Shown here: positions 32,715 through 39,980 of the stretch, one piece after another | Position numbering within the stretch: the first letter of the stretch is position 1 | Layout: each line of letters begins with the position of its first letter | Assembly (NCBI RefSeq): GCF_001552175.1 | Contig: NZ_BCQR01000115.1 | Span: forward strand, 1-39,980 | Source of the DNA: Actinomadura kijaniata NBRC 14229 | GTDB lineage: Bacteria > Actinomycetota > Actinomycetes > Streptosporangiales > Streptosporangiaceae | Direction: 5' to 3' | Length of the DNA stretch: 39,980 bases | Program-made: the position numbers and the translations under genes | Notes under the pieces: model-generated | Database searches by the model: none | What the model saw: the letters and a program-made list of their open reading frames with translations, nothing else | What the model was told of the DNA's origin: nothing

Positions 32715-32731
32715 TGCCCTGGCACTAATGG
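32708..32731. promoter_or_regulatory. Perfect 24-base palindrome over a stop codon
   Basis: CCATTAGTGCC (32708-32718), CT, and GGCACTAATGG (32721-32731) match exactly. It is AT-richer than its surroundings and lacks a T run, so a protein-binding operator is as likely as a terminator. Confidence 0.5.
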
Positions 32732-33125
32732 GCCGCGCAAAAGCCGTTGCCGGGTTTCGAAAGGTGGCGGCGGGAAAACGCGTGGCGACCTCAATTGCGG
32801 AGGGAAGCCCGGGGCCTGGTGGCGGCGGTCGCGCGCCCCGGCCGGGCCTCGATCACCACGGCGGCACCAGGAGGCGGCGTGTGGCCCTCGACACAGGGCC
32901 AGCTTCCGACATTTCAGGCTAAATGGCCAAAGGTGATGAGGTTCTCGGTGTGTCGATTCTTCTGACATAACACTGGCCAAAGGCCGGTCGCGTCCCACGC
33001 GACGCCTCCTGGGCGTCACGATCGTCGCGCCGTTCGCCCCACGAATGCCTTGCCTCGGGATGATCAAGAGGGATATTGATGAACAGCCGTCACTTACCAC
33101 CTCCCTTACTTCCAGATGGGGACGA
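32732..33125. promoter_or_regulatory. 394-bp upstream region of the conservon-side P450 with a direct repeat
   Basis: No gene is seen. TGGCCAAAGG occurs at 32924-32933 and again at 32974-32983, exactly 50 bp apart (about five helical turns), in a relatively AT-rich patch. Paired activator sites on one helix face are possible. Confidence 0.4.
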
Positions 33126-34346
33126 ATGACAACGCGCCTGCCCTCCTTCCCCGCCGCCGACGAAGCGCCCCTCGACACCTGCCTCCGGCTGCGGGAGATC
33201 GCCCCCGTGGTCCAGGTGGAGTTCCCCGGGGGCGTCCCCGCCTACCTGGCACTGACCCACAACGCCGTACGGGAGATCCTCGCCGGGGACAACCGGACCT
33301 TCCTGCGGGACCCGAAGCACTGGCCAGCCCTGCACGACGGGTCGATCCCCGAGGACTGGCCGCTGCGCGCCATCGTCCAGGGCGGTCACCTGTCCACCAT
33401 GGACGGCGGCGACCACCGGCGGCTGCGCGGCCTGGTCGGCAAGGCGTTCACGCCCGCGCGGGTGCAGGCGTTGCGGCCGCGCATCCAGCAGATCGTGGAC
33501 GGCCTGCTCGACGACGTGACGGCCGCCGGCGACGGCGTCGACCTGGTGCCCACCTTCACCGAGGCGCTGCCGGTGTCGGTGATCTGCGAGCTGTTCGGCG
33601 TGCCCGCCGGGGAACGGCCCGACGTGCGCCGGTGGACCGCCGCGCTGCTGGCGCACACCACCTCGCCGGAGGAGGCGTTCGCGACGCAGAACGCCCTGCA
33701 GGGCTACCTGCACGAGCTGGCGGAGCGCAAGCGGCGGACGCCCGGCGACGACCTCACCTCCGGTCTGGTCCAGGCGCGCGACGAGGGCGACCGGCTCACC
33801 ACCGACGAGCTGGTCGGCGTGCTGTGGCTGATGCTCGTCGCGGGCCACGAGACCACCGTCCACCTGCTCGGCAACGCCGTCGTGGCGCTGTCCCAGAACC
33901 CCGACCAGCTCGCGCTGGCCAAGGCCGGGGACCGGTGGGACGACGTGGTCGAGGAGACCCTGCGCTACCGCCACTCGGTGATGATGACCAGCTTCCGCTT
34001 CACCGCGGAGGACGTGACCGTCGCCGGGGTGCCCATCCCCAAGGGGCAGGCGGTCGGCGTGCTCTACCAGGCGAGCGGCCTCGACCCGGCGGAGCACGGC
34101 GAGGACGCGGACCGGTTCGACATCACCCGGGAACGCAACGGGCGCCTCAGCTTCGGCCACGGCCCCCGGTTCTGCATCGGCGCGTCGCTGGCCCGGATGG
34201 AGGGGCGGCTGGCGCTCGCCACGTTGTACCGGCGGGTGCCCGACCTGGCCCTCGCCATCGACCCGGACGACATCCCCTACTCGCCGTCGTTCTTCACGGT
34301 CGGCCCGCTCTCCCTGCCGGTCACCCTCGGCGCCGTCAGGCCCTGA
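33126..34346 (+). CDS. Cytochrome P450 (CYP154/CYP105-like) beside the conservon
   Basis: The protein is 406 aa. Canonical residues are complete: I helix VAGHETT (238-244), K helix Glu277-Arg280 (EETLRYR), and heme loop FGHGPRFCIGASLARME with Cys350. The ATG at 33126 is preferred over upstream candidates because the encoded MTTRLPSFPAADEAPLD fits the family start and GGGGA lies close upstream. A P450 of this class next to a conservon and a CYP157-like P450 recalls the CYP154/CYP157 pairing described in Streptomyces conservons. Its product is unknown. A 207-bp gap follows, so the conservon probably has a separate promoter. Confidence 0.92.
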   Translation: MTTRLPSFPAADEAPLDTCLRLREIAPVVQVEFPGGVPAYLALTHNAVREILAGDNRTFLRDPKHWPALHDGSIPEDWPLRAIVQGGHLSTMDGGDHRRLRGLVGKAFTPARVQALRPRIQQIVDGLLDDVTAAGDGVDLVPTFTEALPVSVICELFGVPAGERPDVRRWTAALLAHTTSPEEAFATQNALQGYLHELAERKRRTPGDDLTSGLVQARDEGDRLTTDELVGVLWLMLVAGHETTVHLLGNAVVALSQNPDQLALAKAGDRWDDVVEETLRYRHSVMMTSFRFTAEDVTVAGVPIPKGQAVGVLYQASGLDPAEHGEDADRFDITRERNGRLSFGHGPRFCIGASLARMEGRLALATLYRRVPDLALAIDPDDIPYSPSFFTVGPLSLPVTLGAVRP

Positions 34347-34431
34347 ACCGCCGTCCCGCCCGGCGGTTCCGGCCGCCGGGCGGGCCCGTCCGGAGCGCGC
34401 CGACCGGCGTGCCCGCAATAGATCGATTTCT

Positions 34432-34459
34432 ATGACCCTCCGCGCGCACGAACGTTATG
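34432..34459 (+). promoter_or_regulatory. Possible conservon promoter
   Basis: ATGACC (34432-34437) and TATGGT (34454-34459) spaced 16 bp lie about 95 bp before cvnA. GTTATGG recurs at 34452-34458 and 34481-34487. This is a weak match to a sigma-70-type promoter. Confidence 0.3.
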
Positions 34460-34553
34460 GTGCATCCAGATCGCTCCTTTCCGTTATGGCCGCCGTGCGA
34501 CGGGTCGAGAGAGTCCAGCGCGCCAGTCACCAACGCTCACAAGGACACGATGG

Positions 34554-36167
34554 ATGGCAACACGAGCAGGTCGGGCACCCATCGAGCGCGCCGCGCTGGA
34601 ACGCGCGTTCTGGACCTGGATGATCACGGCGATCGTCGCCGGCGGCGCCCTGCTGGGAACGCTCCTGGCGGTGGACGGGCAGTCGCGCACGCTGGTCGCG
34701 GCGGGCGGCGGCGCGGCGGCGCTGCTCGTCAGCCTGGCCATCGGGGTGGCGGCCTACCAGGCCGAGTACGCGCGGACCTACCGTGACCGGCTGGCCTGGG
34801 TGGAGAACGAGGGCGACCTGCTGGAGCACCGGCTCCGGGAGCTGGTCGACGGGCCGCTGCCCGCGCTGATCGAACGGCTCCACGCGGGGGCCGCCCCGGA
34901 CGAGACCCTGGCCGAGCTGCGGGCCGTCCCGGACCACCTGCTGGGCCGGCTGGTGCGCATGGTGGCGGAGGGCGTCGCCGCGAGCGAGCACGGCGCGGCG
35001 CGGGCCAGGGCCGAGCTGGCCGCGCTGGAGGACGAGGTCGCGCGGCTGGCCGACACGACGCTGCCCGCCCTGATCGACCGGATCCGCCGGGACCGCGTCT
35101 CGGCGGCGTCCGCGCTGGCCGACCTCCCGGCGCCCGAGCACGCGGCGCTGGAACGGCTCCTGCGCGAGTTCGCCGGCAACCTCGCCGCGGGCGAGCGCAC
35201 CAGGGCGTCGGCCATGGCGGCCTGCGCGAGCGCGGCGGCGCGGATCCAGGCGCAGACCACCCGCATGCTCGCCCAGCTTCGCGAGCTGGAGGACCGCTAC
35301 AACGAGGACGAGGTCTTCGGCGACCTGCTCGACCTCGACCACCACGTCTCCCAGCTGGGACGCCTGGCCGACAGCATCGCGCTGCTCAGCGGCGGCCGTT
35401 CGGGACGGCGCTGGACCAAGCCCATCAAGCTGGAGAGCGTCATCCGCGGCGCCATGGGCCGGATCGCCTCCTACCAGCGCGTCCAGTACCACTCGACCAG
35501 CACCGCCGCCGTCGTCGGGTTCGCCGCCGAGGGCGTCATGCACGCGCTGGCCGAGCTGATGGACAACGCCGCCAACTTCTCCCCGCACGGCAGCGCCGTG
35601 CACGTCTACGCCGAGGAGGAGGACGCGGGCGTCGTCGTCACCATCGAGGACAGCGGCCTCGGCATGCGGCAGCGCGAGCGGGAGCGCGCCGAGCGGCTGG
35701 TGTCGGAGACCGCCGACCTGACGTCGCTGCCCGGCACCCGGCTGGGGCTGGCGGTGGTCGGGCGGCTGGCGGGCAAGCACGGCCTGCGGGTGAGCTTCCG
35801 GCCGTCCTCGCGCGGCGGCATCGGCGTGGTCGTGCTGATCCCGCGCCAGCTCATCACCCACTCCGCCACCGACGCCACCCGGACGACGCTGGCGGAGTCC
35901 GTCCGGAGCGCGCCCCGCGGCGTCCCGGCGCCCGCCCGCGAACCCGCCGGCGCCATGGCCTCGGCGGCGGCGCCGGGTGCCCCCGACACGTCATACCTGC
36001 CCAAACGCCGTCGCGGCGCCACGCTCACCGGAACGGTCGAGCCGCCGGCGGCGCCGGCTCCCCCGCCCCGCGATCCGGGGGCGCGGTTCGCCGCGTTCCG
36101 CCAGTCCGCCTCGGGGCGCCACCGCACGACCGGCGACACCGCGTCCGCCCACGAACCCGACCAGTAG
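34554..36167 (+). CDS. cvnA: Conservon CvnA-like membrane sensor with histidine-kinase-type ATPase
   Basis: The protein is 537 aa. It has two adjacent membrane helices (about 20-41 and 46-68), a long helical/coiled region (75-255), a degenerate dimerisation segment (DLDHHVSQLGRLADSIALLSG, 260-280) and an HATPase_c domain with N box ELMDNAANFSP (334-344), G1 IEDSGLGM (364-371) and G2 TRLGLAVVGRLA (395-406). The C-terminal ~110 residues are disordered and rich in Ala/Pro/Arg, ending with FRQSASGRHRT. In conservons (Streptomyces cvn1-13) CvnA acts with CvnB-D as a membrane complex likened to a eukaryotic G-protein-coupled system. AAGGA lies eight bases before the ATG. Only a very short external loop is present, so it probably senses the membrane or a partner. 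Confidence 0.92.
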   Translation: MATRAGRAPIERAALERAFWTWMITAIVAGGALLGTLLAVDGQSRTLVAAGGGAAALLVSLAIGVAAYQAEYARTYRDRLAWVENEGDLLEHRLRELVDGPLPALIERLHAGAAPDETLAELRAVPDHLLGRLVRMVAEGVAASEHGAARARAELAALEDEVARLADTTLPALIDRIRRDRVSAASALADLPAPEHAALERLLREFAGNLAAGERTRASAMAACASAAARIQAQTTRMLAQLRELEDRYNEDEVFGDLLDLDHHVSQLGRLADSIALLSGGRSGRRWTKPIKLESVIRGAMGRIASYQRVQYHSTSTAAVVGFAAEGVMHALAELMDNAANFSPHGSAVHVYAEEEDAGVVVTIEDSGLGMRQRERERAERLVSETADLTSLPGTRLGLAVVGRLAGKHGLRVSFRPSSRGGIGVVVLIPRQLITHSATDATRTTLAESVRSAPRGVPAPAREPAGAMASAAAPGAPDTSYLPKRRRGATLTGTVEPPAAPAPPPRDPGARFAAFRQSASGRHRTTGDTASAHEPDQ

Positions 36168-36305
36168 GACCCCATGGCCCGGCGGACCGTTCCGCGTCCG
36201 GGCCGCCGGGCCGGCCGGACCCGGCACCCTCGTCCGGACCGCAGGATCGACAGATAGGAGGCAGGGGCGCGCATCCGCGGCGGGCGTCGCGGCGGGGAGC
36301 GTCCC

Positions 36306-36719
36306 GTGATCTTGATGAGCACCGATGAACGCCAACTCGACTGGCTGCTGGCGTCCCTCGCGGACCGGGCCCCCGGCGTCCAGCACGTCCTGGTGCTGTC
36401 CCGGGACGGTCTGAAGATCTGCCACACCCCGGGGCTGGACGACGACCGGGCCGACCAGCTCGCGGCCATCGCCTCGGGGATCCAGAGCCTGTCCATGACC
36501 GCCTCCCACGAGTTCGGCACCGGCGTCGGCGCCGGCCAGTCGATGATGGAGTTCGTCGGCGGGCTGCTGCTGATCATCCCGGCCGGGGCGGGGGCCCACC
36601 TGGCCGTGGTGGCCCACGAGGACGCCGACGTCGGCCTGGTCGGGCACAGCATGAACGAGCTGGTGGAGCAGATCGGCGGCTACCTGACCGCGGCGCCGCG
36701 CACCGCCTCGTCGAGATGA
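36306..36719 (+). CDS. cvnB: Conservon CvnB-like roadblock/LC7 protein
   Basis: The protein is 137 aa with the roadblock/LC7 fold: LDWLLASLADRAPGVQHVLVLSRDGLKICHTPGL, DQLAAIASGIQSLSMTASHEFG, a central strand GLLLIIPAGAGAHLAVVAHEDADVGLVGHSM, and a final helix. Such proteins regulate small Ras-like GTPases as GAP- or scaffold-type partners. The GTG at 36306 has GGGGAG six bases upstream. An unusual 138-bp GC-rich gap separates it from cvnA, longer than the tight spacing usual inside conservons, with no terminator evident. Its stop overlaps the cvnC start (ATGA). Confidence 0.92.
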   Translation: MILMSTDERQLDWLLASLADRAPGVQHVLVLSRDGLKICHTPGLDDDRADQLAAIASGIQSLSMTASHEFGTGVGAGQSMMEFVGGLLLIIPAGAGAHLAVVAHEDADVGLVGHSMNELVEQIGGYLTAAPRTASSR

Positions 36720-37078
36720 ACCCGCGCCCCCTGGATTTCGACGACCCCGACCGGCTCTACACCGTGACCGGTGGCCGCAGTCGGGTCGACGACGACGCCC
36801 TCGACCTGGTCACGCTGGTCGTCGCCGAGAACGACCCGGCGCCCGGCATGCAGTCCGAGCACGTCGCGATCCTGCGGCTGTGCCGCCACGAGCCGGTGGC
36901 GGTGGTCGAGCTGTCCTCCCATCTGAGGCTGCCGGTGAGCGTGGTGAAGATCCTGCTGCTCGACCTGCGCGACACCGGTCACATCACCGTCCGCCATCCG
37001 ACGTCGGCCACCACGGTGAACCATCCGGCCGACCTGGAAACGTTGAAGCAGGTGCTCGTTGGACTCGAAGCCCTCTGA
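36716..37078 (+). CDS. cvnC: Conservon CvnC-like DUF742 protein
   Basis: The protein is 120 aa with the DUF742 pattern: RLYTVTGGRSRVDDDALDLVTLVVA, EHVAILRLCRHEPVAVVELSSHLRLPVSVVKILLLDL (a winged-helix-like segment) and DTGHITVRHP. In conservons it bridges the sensor and the GTPase; the HTH-like part has not been shown to bind DNA. The ATG overlaps the cvnB stop by four bases, and its own 3' end overlaps cvnD by 20 bp. Confidence 0.92.
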   Translation: MNPRPLDFDDPDRLYTVTGGRSRVDDDALDLVTLVVAENDPAPGMQSEHVAILRLCRHEPVAVVELSSHLRLPVSVVKILLLDLRDTGHITVRHPTSATTVNHPADLETLKQVLVGLEAL

Positions 37079-37721
37079 CCAGCCGGCGGCGCCCGGAGCC
37101 GGCGGCGCTCCGGCCGGGCCCGCGGGCGAGGTGCCGCTGCGCCGCACCGTGCGGGACGCGCTGAAGATCGTGATCGTGGGCGGGTTCGGCGTCGGGAAGA
37201 CCACCATGGTCGGCTCGGTCTCCGAGATCCGCCCGCTGAGCACCGAGGAGGTCATGACGGAGGTCGGCGTCGGCATCGACGACGTCGCCCGCGTCTCCGA
37301 CAAGCGGACCACCACGGTCGCGTTCGACTTCGGCCGGATCTCCCTGGACGACCACCGCGTGCTCTACCTGTTCGGCGCCCCCGGCCAGCAGCGGTTCTGG
37401 TTCATCTGGGACCAGCTGTTCTCCGGCAGCCTGGGCGCGGTGGTGATGGTGGACACGCGCCGCCTGGAGGACTCCTTCTACCCGCTCGACCGGCTGGAGC
37501 ACCACAGGATGCCGTTCGTGGTGGCGGTCAACCGGTTCGACGGCCCCGGTCCGCAGCCCTCGCTGGAGCGGGTGCGCGACGCGCTGTCGCTGCCCGGGAA
37601 CGTCCCGCTGGTCGACTGCGACGCCCGGCTCCGGGAGTCCTGCAAGGGCGTGCTGATCACGCTCGTCCGGCACCTCGCCACGCTCCACGACCCCACCGCG
37701 CTCCAGGAGGCCGCGCAGTGA
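37059..37721 (+). CDS. cvnD: Conservon CvnD-like Ras/MglA-type small GTPase
   Basis: The protein is 220 aa from a TTG inside the end of cvnC, preceded by AGGTG. After a flexible Pro/Gly/Ala N-terminus it has G1 GGFGVGKTT (41-49), switch I region TEEVMTEVG and TTTVAFDFGRI, G3 FGAPGQQRF (105-113; Asp-x-x-Gly replaced by Ala-Pro-Gly, as usual in this group) and G4 NRFD (158-161). It hydrolyses GTP and reports the state of the CvnA-C complex. Its stop overlaps the P450 start (GTGA), showing that the P450 belongs to the same translation unit. Confidence 0.93.
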   Translation: MDSKPSDQPAAPGAGGAPAGPAGEVPLRRTVRDALKIVIVGGFGVGKTTMVGSVSEIRPLSTEEVMTEVGVGIDDVARVSDKRTTTVAFDFGRISLDDHRVLYLFGAPGQQRFWFIWDQLFSGSLGAVVMVDTRRLEDSFYPLDRLEHHRMPFVVAVNRFDGPGPQPSLERVRDALSLPGNVPLVDCDARLRESCKGVLITLVRHLATLHDPTALQEAAQ

Positions 37722-38956
37722 CCCACGAGACCGCCCGGCCGCCCGTCGACGAGGGCGCCGTCCGCCTGTACGGGGAGGAGTTCGACCAGCGGTCGAAGGA
37801 CTTCTTCGAGCGGATGCGGCGCGAGCACGGCCCGGTCGTGCCCGTCCTGCTCGAAGGCGACATCCCCGCCTGGTATGTGATCGGGTACCGGGAGGTCAAC
37901 CACGTCACCGGCAACCCGGCCCTGTTCGCCCGCGACACCCGCCGCTGGAACGCCTGGGACCTGGTCCCCGAGAACTGGTCGCTGCTGCCGTTCGTCGGGT
38001 GGAACCCGTCGGTGCTGCTCGCCGAGGGCGAGGAGCACCAGCGGCGCAGCGCCGCGATCAGCGACGCGCTGGACGCCGTGGACCGCACCGAGCTCGGCGA
38101 CAGCTGCGAGCGCACCGCCGACGCGCTGATCGACGAGTTCGCCGGGGACGGCGAGGCCGACCTGATCAGCCAGTTCGCCGACCGGCTCCCGCCGCTGGTG
38201 ATGGCCCGGCTGTTCGGCGTCCCGGACGCCGAGGTGCCCGACATGATCCGCGACATCCAGTACGTGGCGGGCTCCGACGAGAACGCGGTCCCGGCGCACC
38301 AGCGGCTCCAGGAGATGATGCGCGCGCTGGCCGGGTCCCGCCGGGCGCGCCCCGGGCCGGACGTCACCTCCCGCCTGCTGGAGCACTCCGCGTACGACGC
38401 CACCGACGACCTGGTCAACGACCTGCTGATCATGCTGAGCGCCGGGCACCTGCCCACCGGCCACTGGATCGGCAACACGCTGCGGCTGATGCTGGTCGAC
38501 GAGCGGTTCGCCGTGACGCTCCAGGGCGGCCGCGGCAGCGTCGCCCAGGCGCTCAACCAGGTGCTGTGGGAGGACACCCCGTCCCAGAACAACATCGGGC
38601 GCTTCGCCGTGCACGCCTGCGAGCTGGCCGGCCGCAGGATCCGTCCCGGCGACATGCTGATCCTGGGCTGGGCCGCGGCCAACGCCGACCCCCAGGTGCA
38701 GCCCCCCGCGCACGGCGTCGGCGTCGGCAACCGCGCCCACCTGTCGTTCGGGCACGGCGACCACGGGTGCCCCTTCCCCGCCCCCGAGCTCGCCGAGGTC
38801 ATCGCCAGGACGGCGGTCGAGGTGCTACTCGACCGGCTGCCCGACATGGAGCTGGCGGTGGGGGCCGACGAGCTGCTGTGGCTCCCGTCGTTCTGGGTCC
38901 GCCGCCTGGCCTCCCTGCCGGTCAGGTTCAGCCCGGCCGCGGCGCCGGGGCGGTGA
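37718..38956 (+). CDS. cvnE: CYP157-like cytochrome P450 lacking the ExxR motif
   Basis: The protein is 412 aa. The heme loop FGHGDHGCPFPAPELAEV keeps the proximal Cys351. The K-helix motif reads Asn280-Gln-Val-Leu283-Trp284 (LNQVLWED) in place of Glu-x-x-Arg, so both conserved residues are absent. The I helix reads LSAGHLPTG (240-248), without the usual acid. CYP157 enzymes of Streptomyces conservons are the known group lacking ExxR, reported to carry an E-Q-x-L-W type sequence; here even the Glu has become Asn. A structural or signalling role within the conservon, or unusual heme binding, is possible. The GTG overlaps the cvnD stop. It is the last gene of the unit. Confidence 0.9.
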   Translation: MTHETARPPVDEGAVRLYGEEFDQRSKDFFERMRREHGPVVPVLLEGDIPAWYVIGYREVNHVTGNPALFARDTRRWNAWDLVPENWSLLPFVGWNPSVLLAEGEEHQRRSAAISDALDAVDRTELGDSCERTADALIDEFAGDGEADLISQFADRLPPLVMARLFGVPDAEVPDMIRDIQYVAGSDENAVPAHQRLQEMMRALAGSRRARPGPDVTSRLLEHSAYDATDDLVNDLLIMLSAGHLPTGHWIGNTLRLMLVDERFAVTLQGGRGSVAQALNQVLWEDTPSQNNIGRFAVHACELAGRRIRPGDMLILGWAAANADPQVQPPAHGVGVGNRAHLSFGHGDHGCPFPAPELAEVIARTAVEVLLDRLPDMELAVGADELLWLPSFWVRRLASLPVRFSPAAAPGR

Positions 38957-38961
38957 GGGAC

Positions 38962-39017
38962 CGGGCCGTGCGGGGTCGGGCCGTGCGGGCCGTGCGGGGT
39001 CGGGCCGTGCGGGGCCA
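38962..39017. repeat. Short GC-rich tandem repeat after the conservon
   Basis: GGGCCGTGCGGGGTC-like 15-bp units recur about four times (one shortened to GGGCCGTGC). It lies between the CYP157-like gene and the convergent HxlR gene. It could vary between strains; no function is evident. Confidence 0.55.
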
Positions 39018-39104
39018 GGGGGCGGGCGCCGGCTCGGCGTGCCCGGCCTTGTAGCCGCCCTCGGTGACGGGCTCCTCACCGTCTTGCCCGGGAGAGCCGC
39101 GCCC

Positions 39105-39659
39105 TCAGGGGGTGCCGGTCGGGGCGTTCCGGTCCTTCTCGGCGGGGAGGGCGCGGGACGCGATCAGGGGGGCCAGCACGCGGGTGCCGGGGCCGATGCG
39201 GCCGCCGGGACCGGGGAGCTGGGTCGTGGTGTCGAGGGTCAGCTCGCCGCCGCAGTGCTCGCAGACGGTCACCGGTGTCGTGTCGCGGTCGCAGTCGTGG
39301 TGGTGGATGCGCGCGGGCGGTCCGCCCTCGTGGGCGGAGTACCAGCGGTCCCCCCAGGCCATCAGGGCCAGCAGGACCGGGTACAGCTCCCGGCCCTTGC
39401 GCGTCGGGCGGTAGTGGTGGCGGGGCGGGTGGTCCTGGTAGGGCTCGCGTTCCAGCACGCCCTCCTCGACGAGGCGGGCCAGCCGCGCCGCCAGCACCTT
39501 GCGGGAGATCCCGAGGTCGGTGACCAGGTCGTCGAAGCGGGTCACGCCGACGAGGACGTCGCGCATGATCAGGGCCGTCCAGGCGTCGCCGAACAGGTCG
39601 GTGGCGCGGGCGATGGAGCAGGCCACATCGCCCAGCGGGGTGCGGTTCACGCCGCCCAC
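39105..39659 (-). CDS. HxlR-family regulator with Cys-rich tail
   Basis: The protein is 184 aa. The HxlR winged helix is plain: DVACSIARATDLFGDAWTALIMRDVL, FDDLVTDLGISRKVLAARLARLVEEGVLER, then the wing PPRHHYRPTRKGRELYPVLLAL. An N-terminal Cys (VACSIA) is in the position where thiol-sensing relatives have one. The C-terminal ~65 residues add HHHDCDR and CEHCGGEL, a possible metal or redox site. Start GTG 39659 is uncertain; GTG 39650 is equally possible. It is divergent from a methyltransferase gene across two strong operator dyads, so it likely represses both. Confidence 0.88.
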   Translation of the reverse strand: MGGVNRTPLGDVACSIARATDLFGDAWTALIMRDVLVGVTRFDDLVTDLGISRKVLAARLARLVEEGVLEREPYQDHPPRHHYRPTRKGRELYPVLLALMAWGDRWYSAHEGGPPARIHHHDCDRDTTPVTVCEHCGGELTLDTTTQLPGPGGRIGPGTRVLAPLIASRALPAEKDRNAPTGTP

Positions 39660-39666
39660 CCTATCT

Positions 39667-39712
39667 GAGTTCCTTGAGGGAACCCACTGTGTTAAGTTCC
39701 CTCAAGGAACTC
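39667..39712. promoter_or_regulatory. Paired HxlR operators between divergent genes
   Basis: GAGTTCCTTGAGGGAAC (39667-39683) and its exact complement (39696-39712) are 12 bp apart. Each arm is itself a dyad, GTTCC-N5-GGAAC, so two dimer sites stand about 2.7 turns apart. They cover the space where both promoters must lie. Confidence 0.8.
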
Positions 39713-39727
39713 ACAGGGAGGGCGGGC

Positions 39728-39980
39728 ATGACGATCGCCGAGCTGGACACCGAGGCCCCCGGGACCGTCGACGGCAGGCAGCTTCGGGCCGTCGCCTTCC
39801 ACCGGGCCCGGATGGAGTACGTGGACGGGGTGCTGGCGCGGACCGGCACCGCCCCGGCGGGCCTGCGCGCGGCCGTGCTCGGGGGCGGGCGCGGCGCGGT
39901 GGCCCTCGGGCTCGCGCGGCTCGGCATGGACGTGGTGTCGGTGGACCCGTCCCCGGCCGCGACCGCCATGGCCCGCGCCG
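39728..39980 (+). CDS. SAM-dependent methyltransferase, 3' end cut by window edge
   Basis: ATG 39728 has GGGAGG seven bases upstream, and 84 codons are visible. RQLRAVAFHRARMEYVDGVLART is followed by a Rossmann motif I (AAVLGGGRGAVALGLARLGMDVVSVDPSPAATAMARA) with the acidic ribose-binding residue. This looks like a class I methyltransferase; the substrate cannot be told from the fragment. It is controlled from the divergent promoter region with HxlR, so it may respond to a toxic or redox-active compound. Confidence 0.7.
   Translation, partial: MTIAELDTEAPGTVDGRQLRAVAFHRARMEYVDGVLARTGTAPAGLRAAVLGGGRGAVALGLARLGMDVVSVDPSPAATAMARA

Noticed and set aside
27540..38956. A secondary-metabolite biosynthetic cluster
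   Set aside because: There are four P450s, a methyltransferase and an exporter, but no polyketide, nonribosomal peptide, terpene or precursor-peptide core gene; the conservon explains part of the P450s.
38962..39017. CRISPR array
   Set aside because: The repeats are tandem 15-bp GC-rich units without unique spacers; no cas genes are present anywhere in the window.

Overview
The window is very GC-rich, codons end mostly in G or C, and most starts carry purine-rich Shine-Dalgarno sites. Its gene families (conservon, Methyltransf_19/DUF574, many P450s, HxlR, WhiB-era style HTH regulators) point to a filamentous actinobacterium. Streptosporangiales/Thermomonosporaceae, for example Actinomadura, is my best guess from gene content. 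No rRNA, CRISPR array or large biosynthetic assembly line is present.

Left part (1-8.7 kb), mostly core-like: the end of a secreted protein; an orphan sensor histidine kinase; a secreted glycerophosphodiester phosphodiesterase; a six-helix HAMP-containing class III nucleotidyl cyclase; a divergent ABC-F ribosome-protection type ATPase with a 15-codon leader peptide and competing leader hairpins; and an amino-acid permease. The ABC-F and permease genes converge on a perfect 17-bp-stem terminator.

Middle part (9-21 kb), accessory and scarred: a frameshifted and deleted nitrate/sulfonate-type ABC importer (no ATPase); tRNA-Asp and tRNA-Phe genes; a 1.2-kb mini-island flanked by 45-bp copies of the tRNA-Phe 3' half that carries only a Phd-like/RelE-like toxin-antitoxin pair; a complete IS5-family element with a programmed -1 frameshift; an AraC regulator with a short C-terminus; a HEIGH metallopeptidase-like gene with a small partner; an unrecognised locus of two plus-strand genes (an 84-residue protein with an internal repeat, then a membrane protein) facing a 56-residue minus-strand protein; an orphan SUKH-type immunity protein; and two glycoside hydrolase genes (GH26 and GH1) whose 5' ends were both lost at one deletion junction.

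Right part (21-40 kb): a fused HTH regulator divergent from a serine beta-lactamase-like hydrolase, with nested operator-like repeats between them; a methyltransferase; a ribbon-helix-helix/DUF4097/DrrAB-like exporter operon with five TGACGTC repeats and a probably leaderless promoter, followed by a P450; a WD40 protein; a second P450 divergent from a Methyltransf_19 enzyme; then a third P450 and a conservon (CvnA sensor ATPase, CvnB roadblock, CvnC DUF742, CvnD GTPase) ending in a CYP157-like P450 that lacks both ExxR residues. The window closes with an HxlR regulator divergent from a partial methyltransferase gene across two stacked operator dyads.

Start sites were chosen by Shine-Dalgarno position where possible. 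Functions rest on motifs read by eye; no database search was run.
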